A program made the position numbers and the translations under genes. Source: Buttiauxella sp. A111 (GTDB taxonomy: Bacteria; Pseudomonadota; Gammaproteobacteria; Enterobacterales; Enterobacteriaceae). Taken from it: 64,000 nt of DNA. The notes below the pieces were generated by a model. The model did no database searches. It saw nothing but the letters and a program-made list of their open reading frames with translations, and had not been told where the DNA came from. Shown here piece after piece: positions 49,368 to 58,197 of the stretch. The DNA is taken from assembly GCF_014189855.1 (NCBI RefSeq), contig NZ_BJFN01000004.1:186001-250000 (forward strand), in the 5' to 3' direction. Positions within the stretch are counted from its first letter, which is position 1. Each line of letters starts with the position of its first letter.

Positions 49368-49408
49368 GGCACAAATAAATACACATTGTATTTTGAAGTG
49401 CCTTTTTT
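49368..49408 (+). terminator. Terminator after yciI
   Basis: GGCAC (49368-49372) pairs with GTGCC (49398-49402), followed by six Ts. The loop is long (25 bases). The right arm is also the start of a repeated 44-bp motif. Confidence 0.6.
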
Positions 49409-49441
49409 ATGATTTCCTATACTTCCAGTATCAATCTGGAG
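49398..49441 (+). repeat. 44-bp repeat, copy A
   Basis: Starts GTGCCTTTTTTATG and ends with the dyad CTTCCAGTATCAATCTGGAG. 40 of 44 bases are identical to copy B at 50561. The TCCAG-N7-CTGGA dyad is perfectly conserved between the copies. Weaker similarity continues for about 50 bp beyond. Confidence 0.8.
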
Positions 49442-49531
49442 GTGGTTGTATGCAGACGCTTCACTCAAATCCAATCTCGTGACGATATTGGGGAGACTGG
49501 CTCTCAGTCGCCCCAGGCCAAGAATTGAAGT

Positions 49532-49759
49532 TTAAAATACCTTTGATGAAAAATCGTTTTTTACTTCACTTTCGATATAGGTATTCAGACCCCACCCGGC
49601 GCGTGCCAGCTCTTTCATTTTTTCCAGATGTTCTGGCCCAGGGTGGAAGATATCGTAGAGATAGACGTGATTATTTTTAAAACGGACTTTTATCGAGTTG
49701 GCATCAATCTGGAAGCTGACGACCTGTGAATCACCGCTTTTGTTGGCGTAATTTTCCAT
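49532..49759 (-). CDS. Small KTSC-like domain protein, unknown function
   Basis: 75 residues, cytoplasmic by prediction. The sequence (SGDSQVVSFQIDANSIKVRF, NNHVYLYDIFHPGPEHLEKM, ELARAGWGLNTYI) resembles the small KTSC-type beta proteins found near many regulatory genes. The function of that family is unknown. The ATG at 49759 is preceded by an AGGATG-type site. A TGGGG-rich 11-bp hairpin (49489-49515) lies past its stop. Confidence 0.65.
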   Translation of the reverse strand: MENYANKSGDSQVVSFQIDANSIKVRFKNNHVYLYDIFHPGPEHLEKMKELARAGWGLNTYIESEVKNDFSSKVF

Positions 49760-49973
49760 ACCGCATCCTGTTAGATAAGCCTGATATCTGGCGAAGTTAT
49801 CTATTAACCACGTCCTGCGTTCTCATACAGGGTTATGGCTCACGATTTGCGTAACAGAACGCACAAAGATGAGATTTACGCAATTCATGTAAAAATAGGA
49901 AATCATGAGATTGTTAAGGTTATAACCTTGCCATATCTTCAAATTGTCTATTTACACTAAAGGAATAAACATC

Positions 49974-50507
49974 ATGTTTAAGCGTCGCACTCTCAAAACT
50001 GCACTTGCGGCGGTTATATCTCTCAGTATCCTTGCTGCACCCGTTTTTGCAAACCCAGGTAACGGTAATGGAGGTGGCGGGCAAGGCAATGGCGGTGGAA
50101 ATCACGGTAATAACGGTAATAGTGCTAACCATGGCAACAGCGGTAAGAGCGCGGACCATGGCAATAAAGGTCAGGGTAACGAAAAGTCGAATGAGGATCA
50201 TGGAAGCCGCAAGAACTACGGTAAACCAGACCATGTCGACTCTGATATCAACTTCTCTCGCGCTCGATCCCTTGCTGTGAATTATGGCCTTGTTGGATAT
50301 CAGGCGCTTCCTCCGGGTATCGCTAAAAATTTAGCGCGTGGTAAACCATTGCCTCCAGGTATTGCTAAAAAAACTTTGCCAGCATCAATGATTAACGATT
50401 TACCATATTACCCTGGCTATGAATGGCGAGCCGTTGGTAATGATTTGGTGCTTATTGCTTTAAGCACGGCCATTGTCACTTCCATCATTAACGATGTTTT
50501 CGATTAA
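49974..50507 (+). CDS. cigR: CigR-like exported RcnB-family protein
   Basis: 177 residues with a Sec signal (KRRTLKTALAAVISLSILAAPVFA). A low-complexity Gly/Asn/His region follows (GNGNGGGGQGNGGGNHGNNG and similar, about 27-75), then a C-terminal domain with tandem LPPGIAKNLARGKPLPPGIA, typical of RcnB/CigR. It ends in a hydrophobic helix (LVLIALSTAIVTSIINDVFD). This layout matches Salmonella CigR, encoded on SPI-3. AAAGGA lies before the ATG at 49974. No secretion-system genes are nearby, so a general envelope role is more likely. Confidence 0.8.
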   Translation: MFKRRTLKTALAAVISLSILAAPVFANPGNGNGGGGQGNGGGNHGNNGNSANHGNSGKSADHGNKGQGNEKSNEDHGSRKNYGKPDHVDSDINFSRARSLAVNYGLVGYQALPPGIAKNLARGKPLPPGIAKKTLPASMINDLPYYPGYEWRAVGNDLVLIALSTAIVTSIINDVFD

Positions 50508-50524
50508 TAGATCCCACCTCAGTG

Positions 50525-50548
50525 AGCCCTGTATCTGCAGGGCTTTTT
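50525..50548 (+). terminator. Rho-independent terminator after cigR-like gene
   Basis: AGCCCTG-TATCTG-CAGGGCT stem followed by TTTT, 17 bp after the stop. Confidence 0.88.
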
Positions 50549-50560
50549 GAAGCACGGGAT

Positions 50561-50604
50561 GTGCCTTTTTTATGTTTTCCATTTCTTCCAGTATCAATCT
50601 GGAG
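50561..50604 (+). repeat. 44-bp repeat, copy B
   Basis: Second copy of the motif at 49398, same strand, 1163 bp away, four mismatches in 44, again just after a terminator. It precedes the 51-residue membrane protein gene by 100 bp. Confidence 0.8.
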
Positions 50605-50704
50605 ATGATGATTTTTGGACACTTCACCCCTTTCCCATCACTCGATGACAGTGATAACCTCAGAGCAATTTTTCGTAGTGTATTTGAAATGATCAGGAGT
50701 TTTG

Positions 50705-50860
50705 ATGGATCTTTTTGATGAGTCTTATGAGCGGCATAAGCAGTCGGTGGGTAATCAGGAAGCTCGCTGGAACAGCTGGCTGGCCAGCCATCCTCTGGTG
50801 ATTGTTGCAGTGGCTTTGGTAACAGTGCTCATTATTTTACTGGCAATGCACTTCTCATAA
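50705..50860 (+). CDS. 51-residue tail-anchored small membrane protein
   Basis: A previously easily missed ORF. It has a polar N-terminus (MDLFDESYERHKQSVGNQEA), then RWNSWLASHP and a single C-terminal membrane helix (LVIVAVALVTVLIILLAMHF). An ideal ribosome site AGGAG lies five bases before the ATG. Predicted to be a tail-anchored inner-membrane protein. I do not recognise it. It follows repeat copy B. Confidence 0.7.
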   Translation: MDLFDESYERHKQSVGNQEARWNSWLASHPLVIVAVALVTVLIILLAMHFS

Positions 50861-50956
50861 ACTCCGTTTTGCCCCCTGCTCACATCTTCCCATTCAGTCG
50901 GTAAATCAGCTTATCAGCACGGCTATGACGGATGGCTAAAACGTTTGGACGTTACT

Positions 50957-50976
50957 GGGCACCGCAAGCGGTGCCC
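50957..50976. terminator. Hairpin between the small membrane gene and yciY
   Basis: GGGCACCG-CAAG-CGGTGCCC stem six bases beyond the yciY stop, with no T-tract. Possible shared weak terminator for convergent genes. Confidence 0.5.
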
Positions 50977-50981
50977 TGATA

Positions 50982-51164
50982 TTACGACGCCCATTGATCG
51001 TGAATGGCAAACAACAAGGAATTACGCGCGCGGTTTGCCTGGCACTTTCTGATGGCGTGAATTCGCATGTTGCGGCGTGACTGACCTTCCAGCCAACGCG
51101 ATCTGCGCCGTTGCGTCTGACGAAGCATACGCCACCGTCCGACCTCAGTTCTACTACGCCTCAT
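50982..51164 (-). CDS. yciY: Small basic protein YciY
   Basis: 60-residue, very basic protein matching E. coli YciY (57): RRSRTEVGRWRMLRQ, SRWLEGQSRRNMRIHAIRK and RNSLLFAI are conserved. It is divergent from clsA, as in E. coli, where yciY sits beside cls. Function unknown. Confidence 0.9.
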   Translation of the reverse strand: MRRSRTEVGRWRMLRQTQRRRSRWLEGQSRRNMRIHAIRKCQANRARNSLLFAIHDQWAS

Positions 51165-51240
51165 TTTTACGACTCTGGTTGCATGTAAGACGCGCCATTA
51201 TAGAGCCTTCTGCCCTACAGACCAGTCGTTTTACGATTAG

Positions 51241-51268
51241 TCCTGCAACTCAAATTATTTTGGGTATA
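51241..51268. repeat. ERIC end remnant
   Basis: TCCTGCAACTCAAATTATTT followed by TGGGTATA is the reverse complement of the left 28 bp of ERIC. No other ERIC sequence follows. It lies in the clsA upstream region. Confidence 0.75.
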
Positions 51269-51338
51269 GTTTTAGTGTCAACCGGTGGCTGTTGTGCGTA
51301 AACTCAAAAGCATACGGTTTCTAAAGGATTTTTGAACG

Positions 51339-52799
51339 ATGACAACCTTCTATACAGTCTTTAGTTGGCTGATAATTTTAGGTTACTGGCTTTTAATAGC
51401 CGGCGTGACGCTGCGAATTTTGATGAAGCGTCGTGCAGTTCCTTCAGCCATGGCATGGCTTCTTATCATTTATATTCTTCCGCTTGTCGGAATCATTGCC
51501 TATCTCTCGTTTGGCGAATTGCATCTGGGCAAACGCCGTGCAGAGCGTGCGCGCGCCATGTGGCCTTCAACGGCCAAGTGGTTAAACGACCTTAAAAGCT
51601 GCAAACATATTTTTGCCGAAGAAAACAGTGAAGTCGCAACGTCACTGTTTCAACTGTGTGAACGCCGTCAGGGGATTGGCGGTGTAAAAGGCAACCAGCT
51701 CCAGTTGCTCACTACGTCTGATGAAACGATGCATGCGCTGATTCGTGATATTCAACTGGCCCGCCATAACATCGAGATGGTGTTTTATATCTGGCAACCC
51801 GGTGGTTTAGCCGATCAAGTCGCCGAATCGCTGATGGCTGCCGCGCGTCGTGGTATTCATTGCCGCTTGCTGTTGGACTCGGCGGGGAGTGTCGCATTCT
51901 TCCGCAGCCCCTGGGCAAACATGATGCGTAACGCGGGCGTGGAAGTGGTCGAAGCGCTGAAAGTTAATCTTATGCGTGTGTTCCTGCGCCGCATGGATTT
52001 ACGCCAGCATCGTAAAATGGTGATGATCGATAATTACATCGCTTATACCGGCAGTATGAACCTGGTTGATCCGCGCTTCTTTAAACAAGATGCCGGCGTC
52101 GGGCAATGGGTCGATTTAATGGCCCGAATGGAAGGCCCTGTCGCCACCGCGATGGGGATTGTGTACTCCTGTGACTGGGAGATAGAAACCGGTAAACGTA
52201 TTTTACCGCCTGCCCCAGATACAAATATTATGCCTTTTGAAGAAGCCACTGGGCACACGATTCACACCATTGCTTCAGGTCCTGGATTCCCTGAAGACCT
52301 GATTCATCAGGCGCTTCTGACGTCGGTTTATGCGGCGCGTGAATATCTGATAATGACGACCCCTTACTTTGTGCCAAGTGACGACTTGCTCCATGCCATT
52401 TGCACCGCGGCGCAACGTGGCGTCGACGTGAGTATTATCGTTCCACGTAAGAATGACTCACTACTGGTGGGCTGGGCCAGCCGCGCCTTCTTTACTGAGT
52501 TGCTTGCCGCAGGGGTGAAGATTTATCAGTTCGAAGGCGGTTTGCTCCATACCAAGAGCGTGCTGGTTGATGGACAATTGAGTTTAGTCGGTACTGTGAA
52601 TCTGGACATGCGCAGCTTGTGGCTGAATTTCGAGATAACTTTGGTTATTGATGACTCCGGTTTTGCCAGCGATCTTGCTGCGGTTCAGGACGACTATATA
52701 TCCCGCTCTCGCTTACTGGACCCGCGTTTGTGGGTTAAGCGCCCAATGTGGCAGCGTGTAGTAGAGCGACTGTTTTACTTCTTTAGCCCGTTGCTGTAA
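51339..52799 (+). CDS. clsA: Cardiolipin synthase A
   Basis: Membrane-bound phospholipase-D-superfamily enzyme making cardiolipin from two phosphatidylglycerols. The product is 486 residues, as in E. coli. Two N-terminal membrane segments (about 3-23 and 38-58) precede two HKD motifs: [18 protein letters not shown] and [35 protein letters not shown] and [14 protein letters not shown]-type ends are typical. ATG with AAAGGA upstream. yciU follows after 37 bp. Confidence 0.96.
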   Translation: MTTFYTVFSWLIILGYWLLIAGVTLRILMKRRAVPSAMAWLLIIYILPLVGIIAYLSFGELHLGKRRAERARAMWPSTAKWLNDLKSCKHIFAEENSEVATSLFQLCERRQGIGGVKGNQLQLLTTSDETMHALIRDIQLARHNIEMVFYIWQPGGLADQVAESLMAAARRGIHCRLLLDSAGSVAFFRSPWANMMRNAGVEVVEALKVNLMRVFLRRMDLRQHRKMVMIDNYIAYTGSMNLVDPRFFKQDAGVGQWVDLMARMEGPVATAMGIVYSCDWEIETGKRILPPAPDTNIMPFEEATGHTIHTIASGPGFPEDLIHQALLTSVYAAREYLIMTTPYFVPSDDLLHAICTAAQRGVDVSIIVPRKNDSLLVGWASRAFFTELLAAGVKIYQFEGGLLHTKSVLVDGQLSLVGTVNLDMRSLWLNFEITLVIDDSGFASDLAAVQDDYISRSRLLDPRLWVKRPMWQRVVERLFYFFSPLL

Positions 52800-52824
52800 A
52801 ACGTGGCGCTATCGCACTCGATAA

Positions 52825-53166
<342 letters not shown>

Positions 53167-53187
53167 GTTCGCAGACTTTAAGCATCA

Positions 53188-53210
53188 GGGCAGCGTAAGG
53201 CTGCCCTTTT
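53188..53210 (+). terminator. Rho-independent terminator after yciU
   Basis: GGGCAGC-GTAAG-GCTGCCC stem with four Ts, between yciU and the convergent potassium channel gene. Confidence 0.88.
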
Positions 53211-53222
53211 CACTTATCAATC

Positions 53223-54029
53223 CTATAACTTCGGCAACACGCTCCCGCAGGATTTGCAGAAACGTGCTTCCATGTCGTGATCGCCCTTATGGCAGCGAGA
53301 GCACAAACGGGCATTCCGCTGTTTCTGAAACTCATTCGTCATATGCGCTGTAATAATCCCCGTTGGGATAGCGATGACCGAGTAACCAATCAAGATAAGA
53401 ATTGAGGCAACCATTCGGCCCGCTCCGGTATGCGGAGTAATATCGCCATACCCCACTGTCGTCACCGTGACGACAGCCCAGTACACCGACGTCCCCAAAT
53501 TGCTAAAGCCGTTTGGCGGTCCTTCGATGCCATACATCAAGCCGCCAGCAACGACCATCACAATAAGAATAAAGGAGTAGAAAAGAATCAACTGGTGCCG
53601 GGCATTAAGAATCGCCTGCCATAACGTATGCAGTGTCGGCATGTAGCGCAGCAGTTTGAGAATTCGCAGCACGCGTATCGCACGCATTGCACGCCACGCA
53701 AAGACATAATTGACGCCTATTTCAGGCCACAGCCACAACACGTATAGCGGCAAAATTGTCGCCAGATCGATGAAACCCCAAAAACTAAAGACATATTTCC
53801 TGGGTTCAGGCCAGCAAAGCACTCGCAGAATATATTCCAGCGTGAACAACAGCGTGAAACCAATTTCCAGTGCGACAAATACTTGCCATTGATCATAGTT
53901 CAGATGATATTGCGTCCCGAGTCCGGACTCGACAAAAACAGCAATCACACTGAGTAAAGCGAATAACCCGCATAACGCTTCAAAGCGTCGGCCTGAGCGT
54001 GTTTTTTGATCAAAGAGAAGGTGGTACAT
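53223..54029 (-). CDS. Kv-type voltage-gated potassium channel with C-terminal zinc ribbon
   Basis: 268-residue six-helix channel subunit. The S4 voltage sensor has arginines/lysine every third residue (RAMRAIRVLRILKLLR, about 113-128). The selectivity filter is TVGYGD (191-196) between S5 and S6. The cytoplasmic tail carries Cys243, Cys246, Cys258 and Cys261 (CSRCHKGDHDMEARFCKSCG), a likely zinc ribbon, instead of the RCK domain of E. coli Kch. ATG at 54029 chosen because an earlier start (54095) lies inside the opp terminator. E. coli has kch in this neighbourhood; this is a different channel type. Confidence 0.88.
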   Translation of the reverse strand: MYHLLFDQKTRSGRRFEALCGLFALLSVIAVFVESGLGTQYHLNYDQWQVFVALEIGFTLLFTLEYILRVLCWPEPRKYVFSFWGFIDLATILPLYVLWLWPEIGVNYVFAWRAMRAIRVLRILKLLRYMPTLHTLWQAILNARHQLILFYSFILIVMVVAGGLMYGIEGPPNGFSNLGTSVYWAVVTVTTVGYGDITPHTGAGRMVASILILIGYSVIAIPTGIITAHMTNEFQKQRNARLCSRCHKGDHDMEARFCKSCGSVLPKL

Positions 54030-54078
54030 CCGCTTACGGGTGGAACAAATAAGCACGGGCAAAGTAACCTCACAAACT

Positions 54079-54104
54079 AAAAGGGCTGGCATCATGCCAG
54101 CCCT
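54079..54104 (-). terminator. Terminator of the opp operon
   Basis: On the minus strand, AGGGCTGGC-ATGAT-GCCAGCCCT followed by TTTTAGTTT, six bases after the oppF stop. Confidence 0.85.
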
Positions 54105-54110
54105 GCGAGA

Positions 54111-55115
54111 TTATAGCGGGTCTACCTTCAGACAGGAAACCGCATGCTTGAAGCTGCCCTCCAGCACCGGGCGAGTTATCGCACATTCCGGCCCAGCAAT
54201 TGGGCAGCGGGTGCGGAAAACACAGCCTGATGGCGGATTTATTGGCGACGGTAACTCCCCTTCGAGAAGTTGTATCGTTTTGTTTCTTTCCAAATCGGGA
54301 TCGGGAATGGGGACCGCAGACATCAATGCTTTGGTATAAGGGTGCAACGGATTATGGTACACCTCGTCATAGGTACCCAACTCCACCGCATGTCCCAGAT
54401 ACATCACCAGCACGCGGTCTGAAATGTGTTTTACCACAGCCAGATCGTGGGCGATGAAGATAAGCGACAACCCCATTTCACGTTGCAATTTTTGCAGCAG
54501 GTTGACCACCTGCGCTTGAATCGACACGTCGAGCGCTGAAACCGGTTCGTCACAGATAATCAGTTTAGGCTCAAGGATCAGTGCGCGAGCAATCCCGATA
54601 CGCTGGCATTGGCCCCCTGAAAACTCGTGTGGGTAACGGTTAATCAGGTTTGGCAACAAGCCCACTTTCATCATCATCGCTTTTACGCGGTCACGAACTT
54701 CCTGACGCGGCATTTTAGGATGATAGGTACGCAATGGTTCAGCAATAATATCGCCGATGTTCATACGCGGGTTTAATGAGGCTAAAGGATCCTGGAAAAT
54801 CATCTGGATATCGCTACGCACATTGCGCCACTCGTCCTGATTCATCCCCAGCAAATCTTTACCCAACCACGCCACACGGCCTTCAGTTGCTTTGACCAGG
54901 CCGATAATGGCACGGGCAAACGTCGATTTGCCGCAACCTGATTCCCCTACTACACCCAGCGTTTCGCCTTCGTATAAACGCAGCGTCACACCATCTACGG
55001 CTTTCAACGTTTTGGAGGGTTGCCAGAACCACTGTTTGCCGTCTTTGATGTCAAAGTGCACTTTGAGGTCGGCAATTTCCAGCAGGACTTTTTTCTCTTG
55101 TGTCACGGCGTTCAT
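54111..55115 (-). CDS. oppF: Oligopeptide ABC transporter ATPase OppF
   Basis: One of two ATPases of the OppABCDF peptide importer, 334 residues. Walker [11 protein letters not shown]-loop [12 protein letters not shown], signature FSGGQCQR and Walker [13 protein letters not shown] are intact. The C-terminal oligopeptide-transporter domain carries the cysteines [14 protein letters not shown], which bind an Fe-S cluster in related proteins. It starts inside the oppD stop (ATGA overlap of 4 bp). Confidence 0.96.
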   Translation of the reverse strand: MNAVTQEKKVLLEIADLKVHFDIKDGKQWFWQPSKTLKAVDGVTLRLYEGETLGVVGESGCGKSTFARAIIGLVKATEGRVAWLGKDLLGMNQDEWRNVRSDIQMIFQDPLASLNPRMNIGDIIAEPLRTYHPKMPRQEVRDRVKAMMMKVGLLPNLINRYPHEFSGGQCQRIGIARALILEPKLIICDEPVSALDVSIQAQVVNLLQKLQREMGLSLIFIAHDLAVVKHISDRVLVMYLGHAVELGTYDEVYHNPLHPYTKALMSAVPIPDPDLERNKTIQLLEGELPSPINPPSGCVFRTRCPIAGPECAITRPVLEGSFKHAVSCLKVDPL

Positions 55116-56125
55116 ACCAACTCCTCCACTGGCTTAAAGCAAGCGCGCAAACGGCCTTCACCGAAAGGTTCCAGAGGCGGCATGCTATTACAGATTTCCA
55201 TCGCGTGCGGACAACGCGGCTGGAACGGGCAGCCTTTTGGTAGACGCAGCAGGTTCGGCGGGTTGCCAGGAATGGTCAGCAAAGATTCGCCTTCAGCATC
55301 AAGTCGAGGGACCGCATTGAGCAAACCGATGGAATAAGGATGAACCGGGTTGTAGAACACATCACGAGCCTGACCATATTCCATGGTACGACCCGCATAC
55401 ATCACCAGCACTTTGTCGCAGATCCCAGCAACCACGCCGAGATCGTGGGTGATCATGATAATTGCTGTATTGAACTCACGTTTGAGCTCGTTAAGCAGTG
55501 TCATGATTTGCGCCTGAACGGTTACATCCAGCGCCGTAGTAGGTTCATCTGCAATCAGCAGTTTTGGACGGCATAACAGCGCCATCGCGATCATGACACG
55601 CTGACGCATACCACCGGAAAACTCATGCGGGAACATCCGCATACGCTTACGGGCTTCAGGCATTTTCACGGCATCAAGCATACGAACGGATTCTTCAAAC
55701 GCTTCTGCTTTGCCCAATTTCTTGTGCAGCATCAGCACTTCCATCAACTGCTCGCCGACACGCATATACGGGTTTAGCGAGGTCATTGGGTCCTGAAAAA
55801 TCATTGAAATCTGCTCCGCGCGCAGGCGGTTAAGCTGGTTCTCTGGCAGATTCAGGATCTCTTTACCGTTAAATTTAGCAGACCCGCCGATACGGCCATT
55901 CGCTGCCAGCAGTCCCATTAAAGCAAAAGCTGTTTGCGATTTACCGGAACCAGATTCCCCAACGATACCCAGTGTTTCACCGGCACGCAGGCTGAAGTTC
56001 AGATCGTTTACCGCAGTAACATCACCGTCTGGCGTACCAAAGGTGACGCGCAGATCTTTTACGTCTAACAACGTAGAAGTCTGGCTCAGTGGAGTAACCA
56101 CCGCAGGATTTTCAATTGTGCTCAT
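55112..56125 (-). CDS. oppD: Oligopeptide ABC transporter ATPase OppD
   Basis: Partner ATPase of OppF, 337 residues. Walker A is GESGSGKSQ, signature FSGGMRQRV, Walker [13 protein letters not shown], followed by the H-loop THDLGVV. The C-terminal [14 protein letters not shown] cysteine motif corresponds to that of OppF. It begins 11 bp after oppC and overlaps oppF. Confidence 0.96.
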   Translation of the reverse strand: MSTIENPAVVTPLSQTSTLLDVKDLRVTFGTPDGDVTAVNDLNFSLRAGETLGIVGESGSGKSQTAFALMGLLAANGRIGGSAKFNGKEILNLPENQLNRLRAEQISMIFQDPMTSLNPYMRVGEQLMEVLMLHKKLGKAEAFEESVRMLDAVKMPEARKRMRMFPHEFSGGMRQRVMIAMALLCRPKLLIADEPTTALDVTVQAQIMTLLNELKREFNTAIIMITHDLGVVAGICDKVLVMYAGRTMEYGQARDVFYNPVHPYSIGLLNAVPRLDAEGESLLTIPGNPPNLLRLPKGCPFQPRCPHAMEICNSMPPLEPFGEGRLRACFKPVEELV

Positions 56126-56136
56126 CGCGGCACTCC

Positions 56137-57045
56137 TTAACGATCTTTCGGGTCGAGGGCATCACGCAGGCCATCGCCGATAAAGTTGAAACAGAACAGG
56201 GTGATGACGAGGAAGCCTGCCGGGAACATCAGCAACCACGGTGAAACTTCCATCGAGTTCGCACCATCACTCAGCAATGCGCCCCAGCTACTTAACGGCT
56301 CTTGCGTACCCAAACCCAGGAAGCTCAGGAAGGATTCGAACAAGATCATGCTCGGCACCAGCAGCGAGGCATACACCACAACCACCCCCAGCACGTTTGG
56401 CACAATGTGACGCACGACGATATTCGACGTTGAAACACCGCCAACCTGGGCTGCTTCGATAAACTCTTTACGCTTCAGGCTCAGGGTTTGTCCACGAACG
56501 ATACGCGCCATGTCCAGCCAGGAAACCATCCCGATTGCCACAAAGATAAGCAGGATGTTTTGCCCAAAGAAGGTCACAAGTAAAATAACGAAGAACATGA
56601 ACGGGAAGGAGTTGAGGATCTCCAGCAGACGCATCATGACTGAGTCAGTTTTACCGCCCAGATAACCCGCGAGCGAGCCGTATAATGTCCCTACAACCAC
56701 AGCAACCAGCGCCGCAGCCACACCGACCATCAGAGAAATACGTCCGCCGATTGCCACCCGAACTAACAGGTCACGACCAGAGGAGTCGGTGCCAAAGTAG
56801 TGCCCTGACTCCATGTCAGGTGCTGCCGACATCATTCCCCAGTCGGTATCAAAATAGCTAAACTGCGACAACATCGGCGCAAAAGTCACGAATAGCGCGA
56901 TGAGTGCCAGAACAATCAGACTGGCCACCGCAGCACGGTTATGCATAAAACGGCGACGCGCATCTTGCCAAAGGCTACGGCCTTCTACTTCAAGTTTTTC
57001 ACTGAAGTTTTCCAGCGCCTCGCTGTTTTTCTTACTCAACATCAT
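56137..57045 (-). CDS. oppC: Oligopeptide ABC transporter permease OppC
   Basis: Inner-membrane permease of 302 residues with six predicted spans. The EAA loop reads [25 protein letters not shown]. An N-terminal cytoplasmic stretch (about 1-40) precedes the first span ([20 protein letters not shown]). Pairs with OppB. 14 bp after oppB. Confidence 0.96.
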   Translation of the reverse strand: MMLSKKNSEALENFSEKLEVEGRSLWQDARRRFMHNRAAVASLIVLALIALFVTFAPMLSQFSYFDTDWGMMSAAPDMESGHYFGTDSSGRDLLVRVAIGGRISLMVGVAAALVAVVVGTLYGSLAGYLGGKTDSVMMRLLEILNSFPFMFFVILLVTFFGQNILLIFVAIGMVSWLDMARIVRGQTLSLKRKEFIEAAQVGGVSTSNIVVRHIVPNVLGVVVVYASLLVPSMILFESFLSFLGLGTQEPLSSWGALLSDGANSMEVSPWLLMFPAGFLVITLFCFNFIGDGLRDALDPKDR

Positions 57046-57059
57046 GGCGAACTCCAGTG

Positions 57060-57980
57060 TCAGTAACGGATTTTCGGATCGATAACGGCATACAGCACGT
57101 CAACAATCGCGTTAAAGAGAATAGTCAACGCGCCTACCAGAATGGTGAGGCTCAGAACCAGAGAATAGTCACGGTTCAACGCTCCGTTTACGAACAATTG
57201 GCCAATACCCGGTAATCCGTAAATGGTTTCAATAACCATCGAGCCTGTGATGATACCGACAAAAGCCGGGCCTAAATAAGACAGCACAGGTAACAGAGCA
57301 GGTTTCAAAGCGTGGCGCAAAATAATGCGACGCATTGGCAACCCTTTGGCGCGAGCAGTACGGATGAAGTTTGAGTGCAGCACTTCAATCATTGAACCAC
57401 GAGTAATACGTGCAATACTCGCAATATAAGCTAATGAAAGTGCAACCATTGGCAGGATCATGTATTGAGGCGCCCCACCATTCCAGCCCCCGCCAGGCAA
57501 CCATTTAAGCGTGATAGCAAATATCAGAACCAGTAACGGGGCAACCACGAAACTGGGGATAACGACCCCGGTCATGGCGATCCCCATGACGGCGTAATCC
57601 CATTTGGTATTTTGATTCAGTGCGGCGATAACTCCGGCTAACACCCCTAAAACCACGGCAAAGATAAATGCGGCTGCACCTAATTTCGCAGAGACAGGGA
57701 AGCTTGAAGCAACCAGATCGTTAACTGAATAATCTTTATATTTAAATGACGGGCCAAAATCACCGTGAGCCAGCTGCTTCAGATAACTGAAGTACTGTGT
57801 CGTGATCGGATCGTTTAAATGGTATTTAGCTTCAATGTTCGCCATAACCTCTGGCGGAAGTGCGCGTTCGCTGGTAAATGGACTACCCGGCGCAAGACGC
57901 ATCATGAAGAATGAAATTGTTATAAGAATAAAGAGTGTCGGAATTGCTTCCAGACAACGACGTAGAATAAATTTCAACAT
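57060..57980 (-). CDS. oppB: Oligopeptide ABC transporter permease OppB
   Basis: Six-span permease, 306 residues, with the EAA loop SNFIRTARAKGLPMRRIILRHALKP. N-terminus MLKFILRRCLEAIPTLFILIT is typical of DppB/OppB proteins. Separated from oppA by 217 bp that contains an ERIC repeat, much more than the closely packed genes downstream. Confidence 0.96.
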   Translation of the reverse strand: MLKFILRRCLEAIPTLFILITISFFMMRLAPGSPFTSERALPPEVMANIEAKYHLNDPITTQYFSYLKQLAHGDFGPSFKYKDYSVNDLVASSFPVSAKLGAAAFIFAVVLGVLAGVIAALNQNTKWDYAVMGIAMTGVVIPSFVVAPLLVLIFAITLKWLPGGGWNGGAPQYMILPMVALSLAYIASIARITRGSMIEVLHSNFIRTARAKGLPMRRIILRHALKPALLPVLSYLGPAFVGIITGSMVIETIYGLPGIGQLFVNGALNRDYSLVLSLTILVGALTILFNAIVDVLYAVIDPKIRY

Positions 57981-58050
57981 TGCCCGTACCTTCTGGCGTG
58001 TGCCTTTAAGTAGTAATGAAATAAGACACGATGGGGCAAGCCCTCCCCTT

Positions 58051-58176
58051 TTTTCCTAAATAATTCACGTTGCAGAAAGGCAACAAGCTCATGAATCCCC
58101 AGGAACATAGCCAAACTATGTGACTGGGGTGAATGAGCGCAGATAACGCATCTGCGGCGTGAAGTATGACGGAAAA
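58051..58176. repeat. ERIC repeat in the oppA-oppB intergenic region
   Basis: Ends TTTTCCTAAATAATTCACGT and GTGAAGTATGACGGAAAA, centre ATGAATCCCCAGGAACATAG and CTATGTGACTGGGGTGAATG: a full-length ERIC. It is flanked by an 8-bp inverted repeat GGGGCAAG (58033-58040) and CTTGCCCC (58179-58186) that is not part of ERIC. The repeat therefore seems to have landed in the loop of an older hairpin. Confidence 0.9.
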
Positions 58177-58197
58177 AACTTGCCCCACTAATTGCCA

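Noticed and set aside
49450-49482. 10-codon leader-peptide-like ORF with GGAGG after repeat copy A
   Set aside because: No downstream gene on the same strand is close enough to regulate, and no regulatory codon run is present.
50605-50718. 37-codon ORF starting in repeat copy B and overlapping the small membrane protein start
   Set aside because: The ribosome site is too close to the ATG, and no matching ORF exists after repeat copy A.
54030-54095. Longer start for the potassium channel
   Set aside because: It would place the start codon within the opp terminator hairpin and add residues with no channel similarity.
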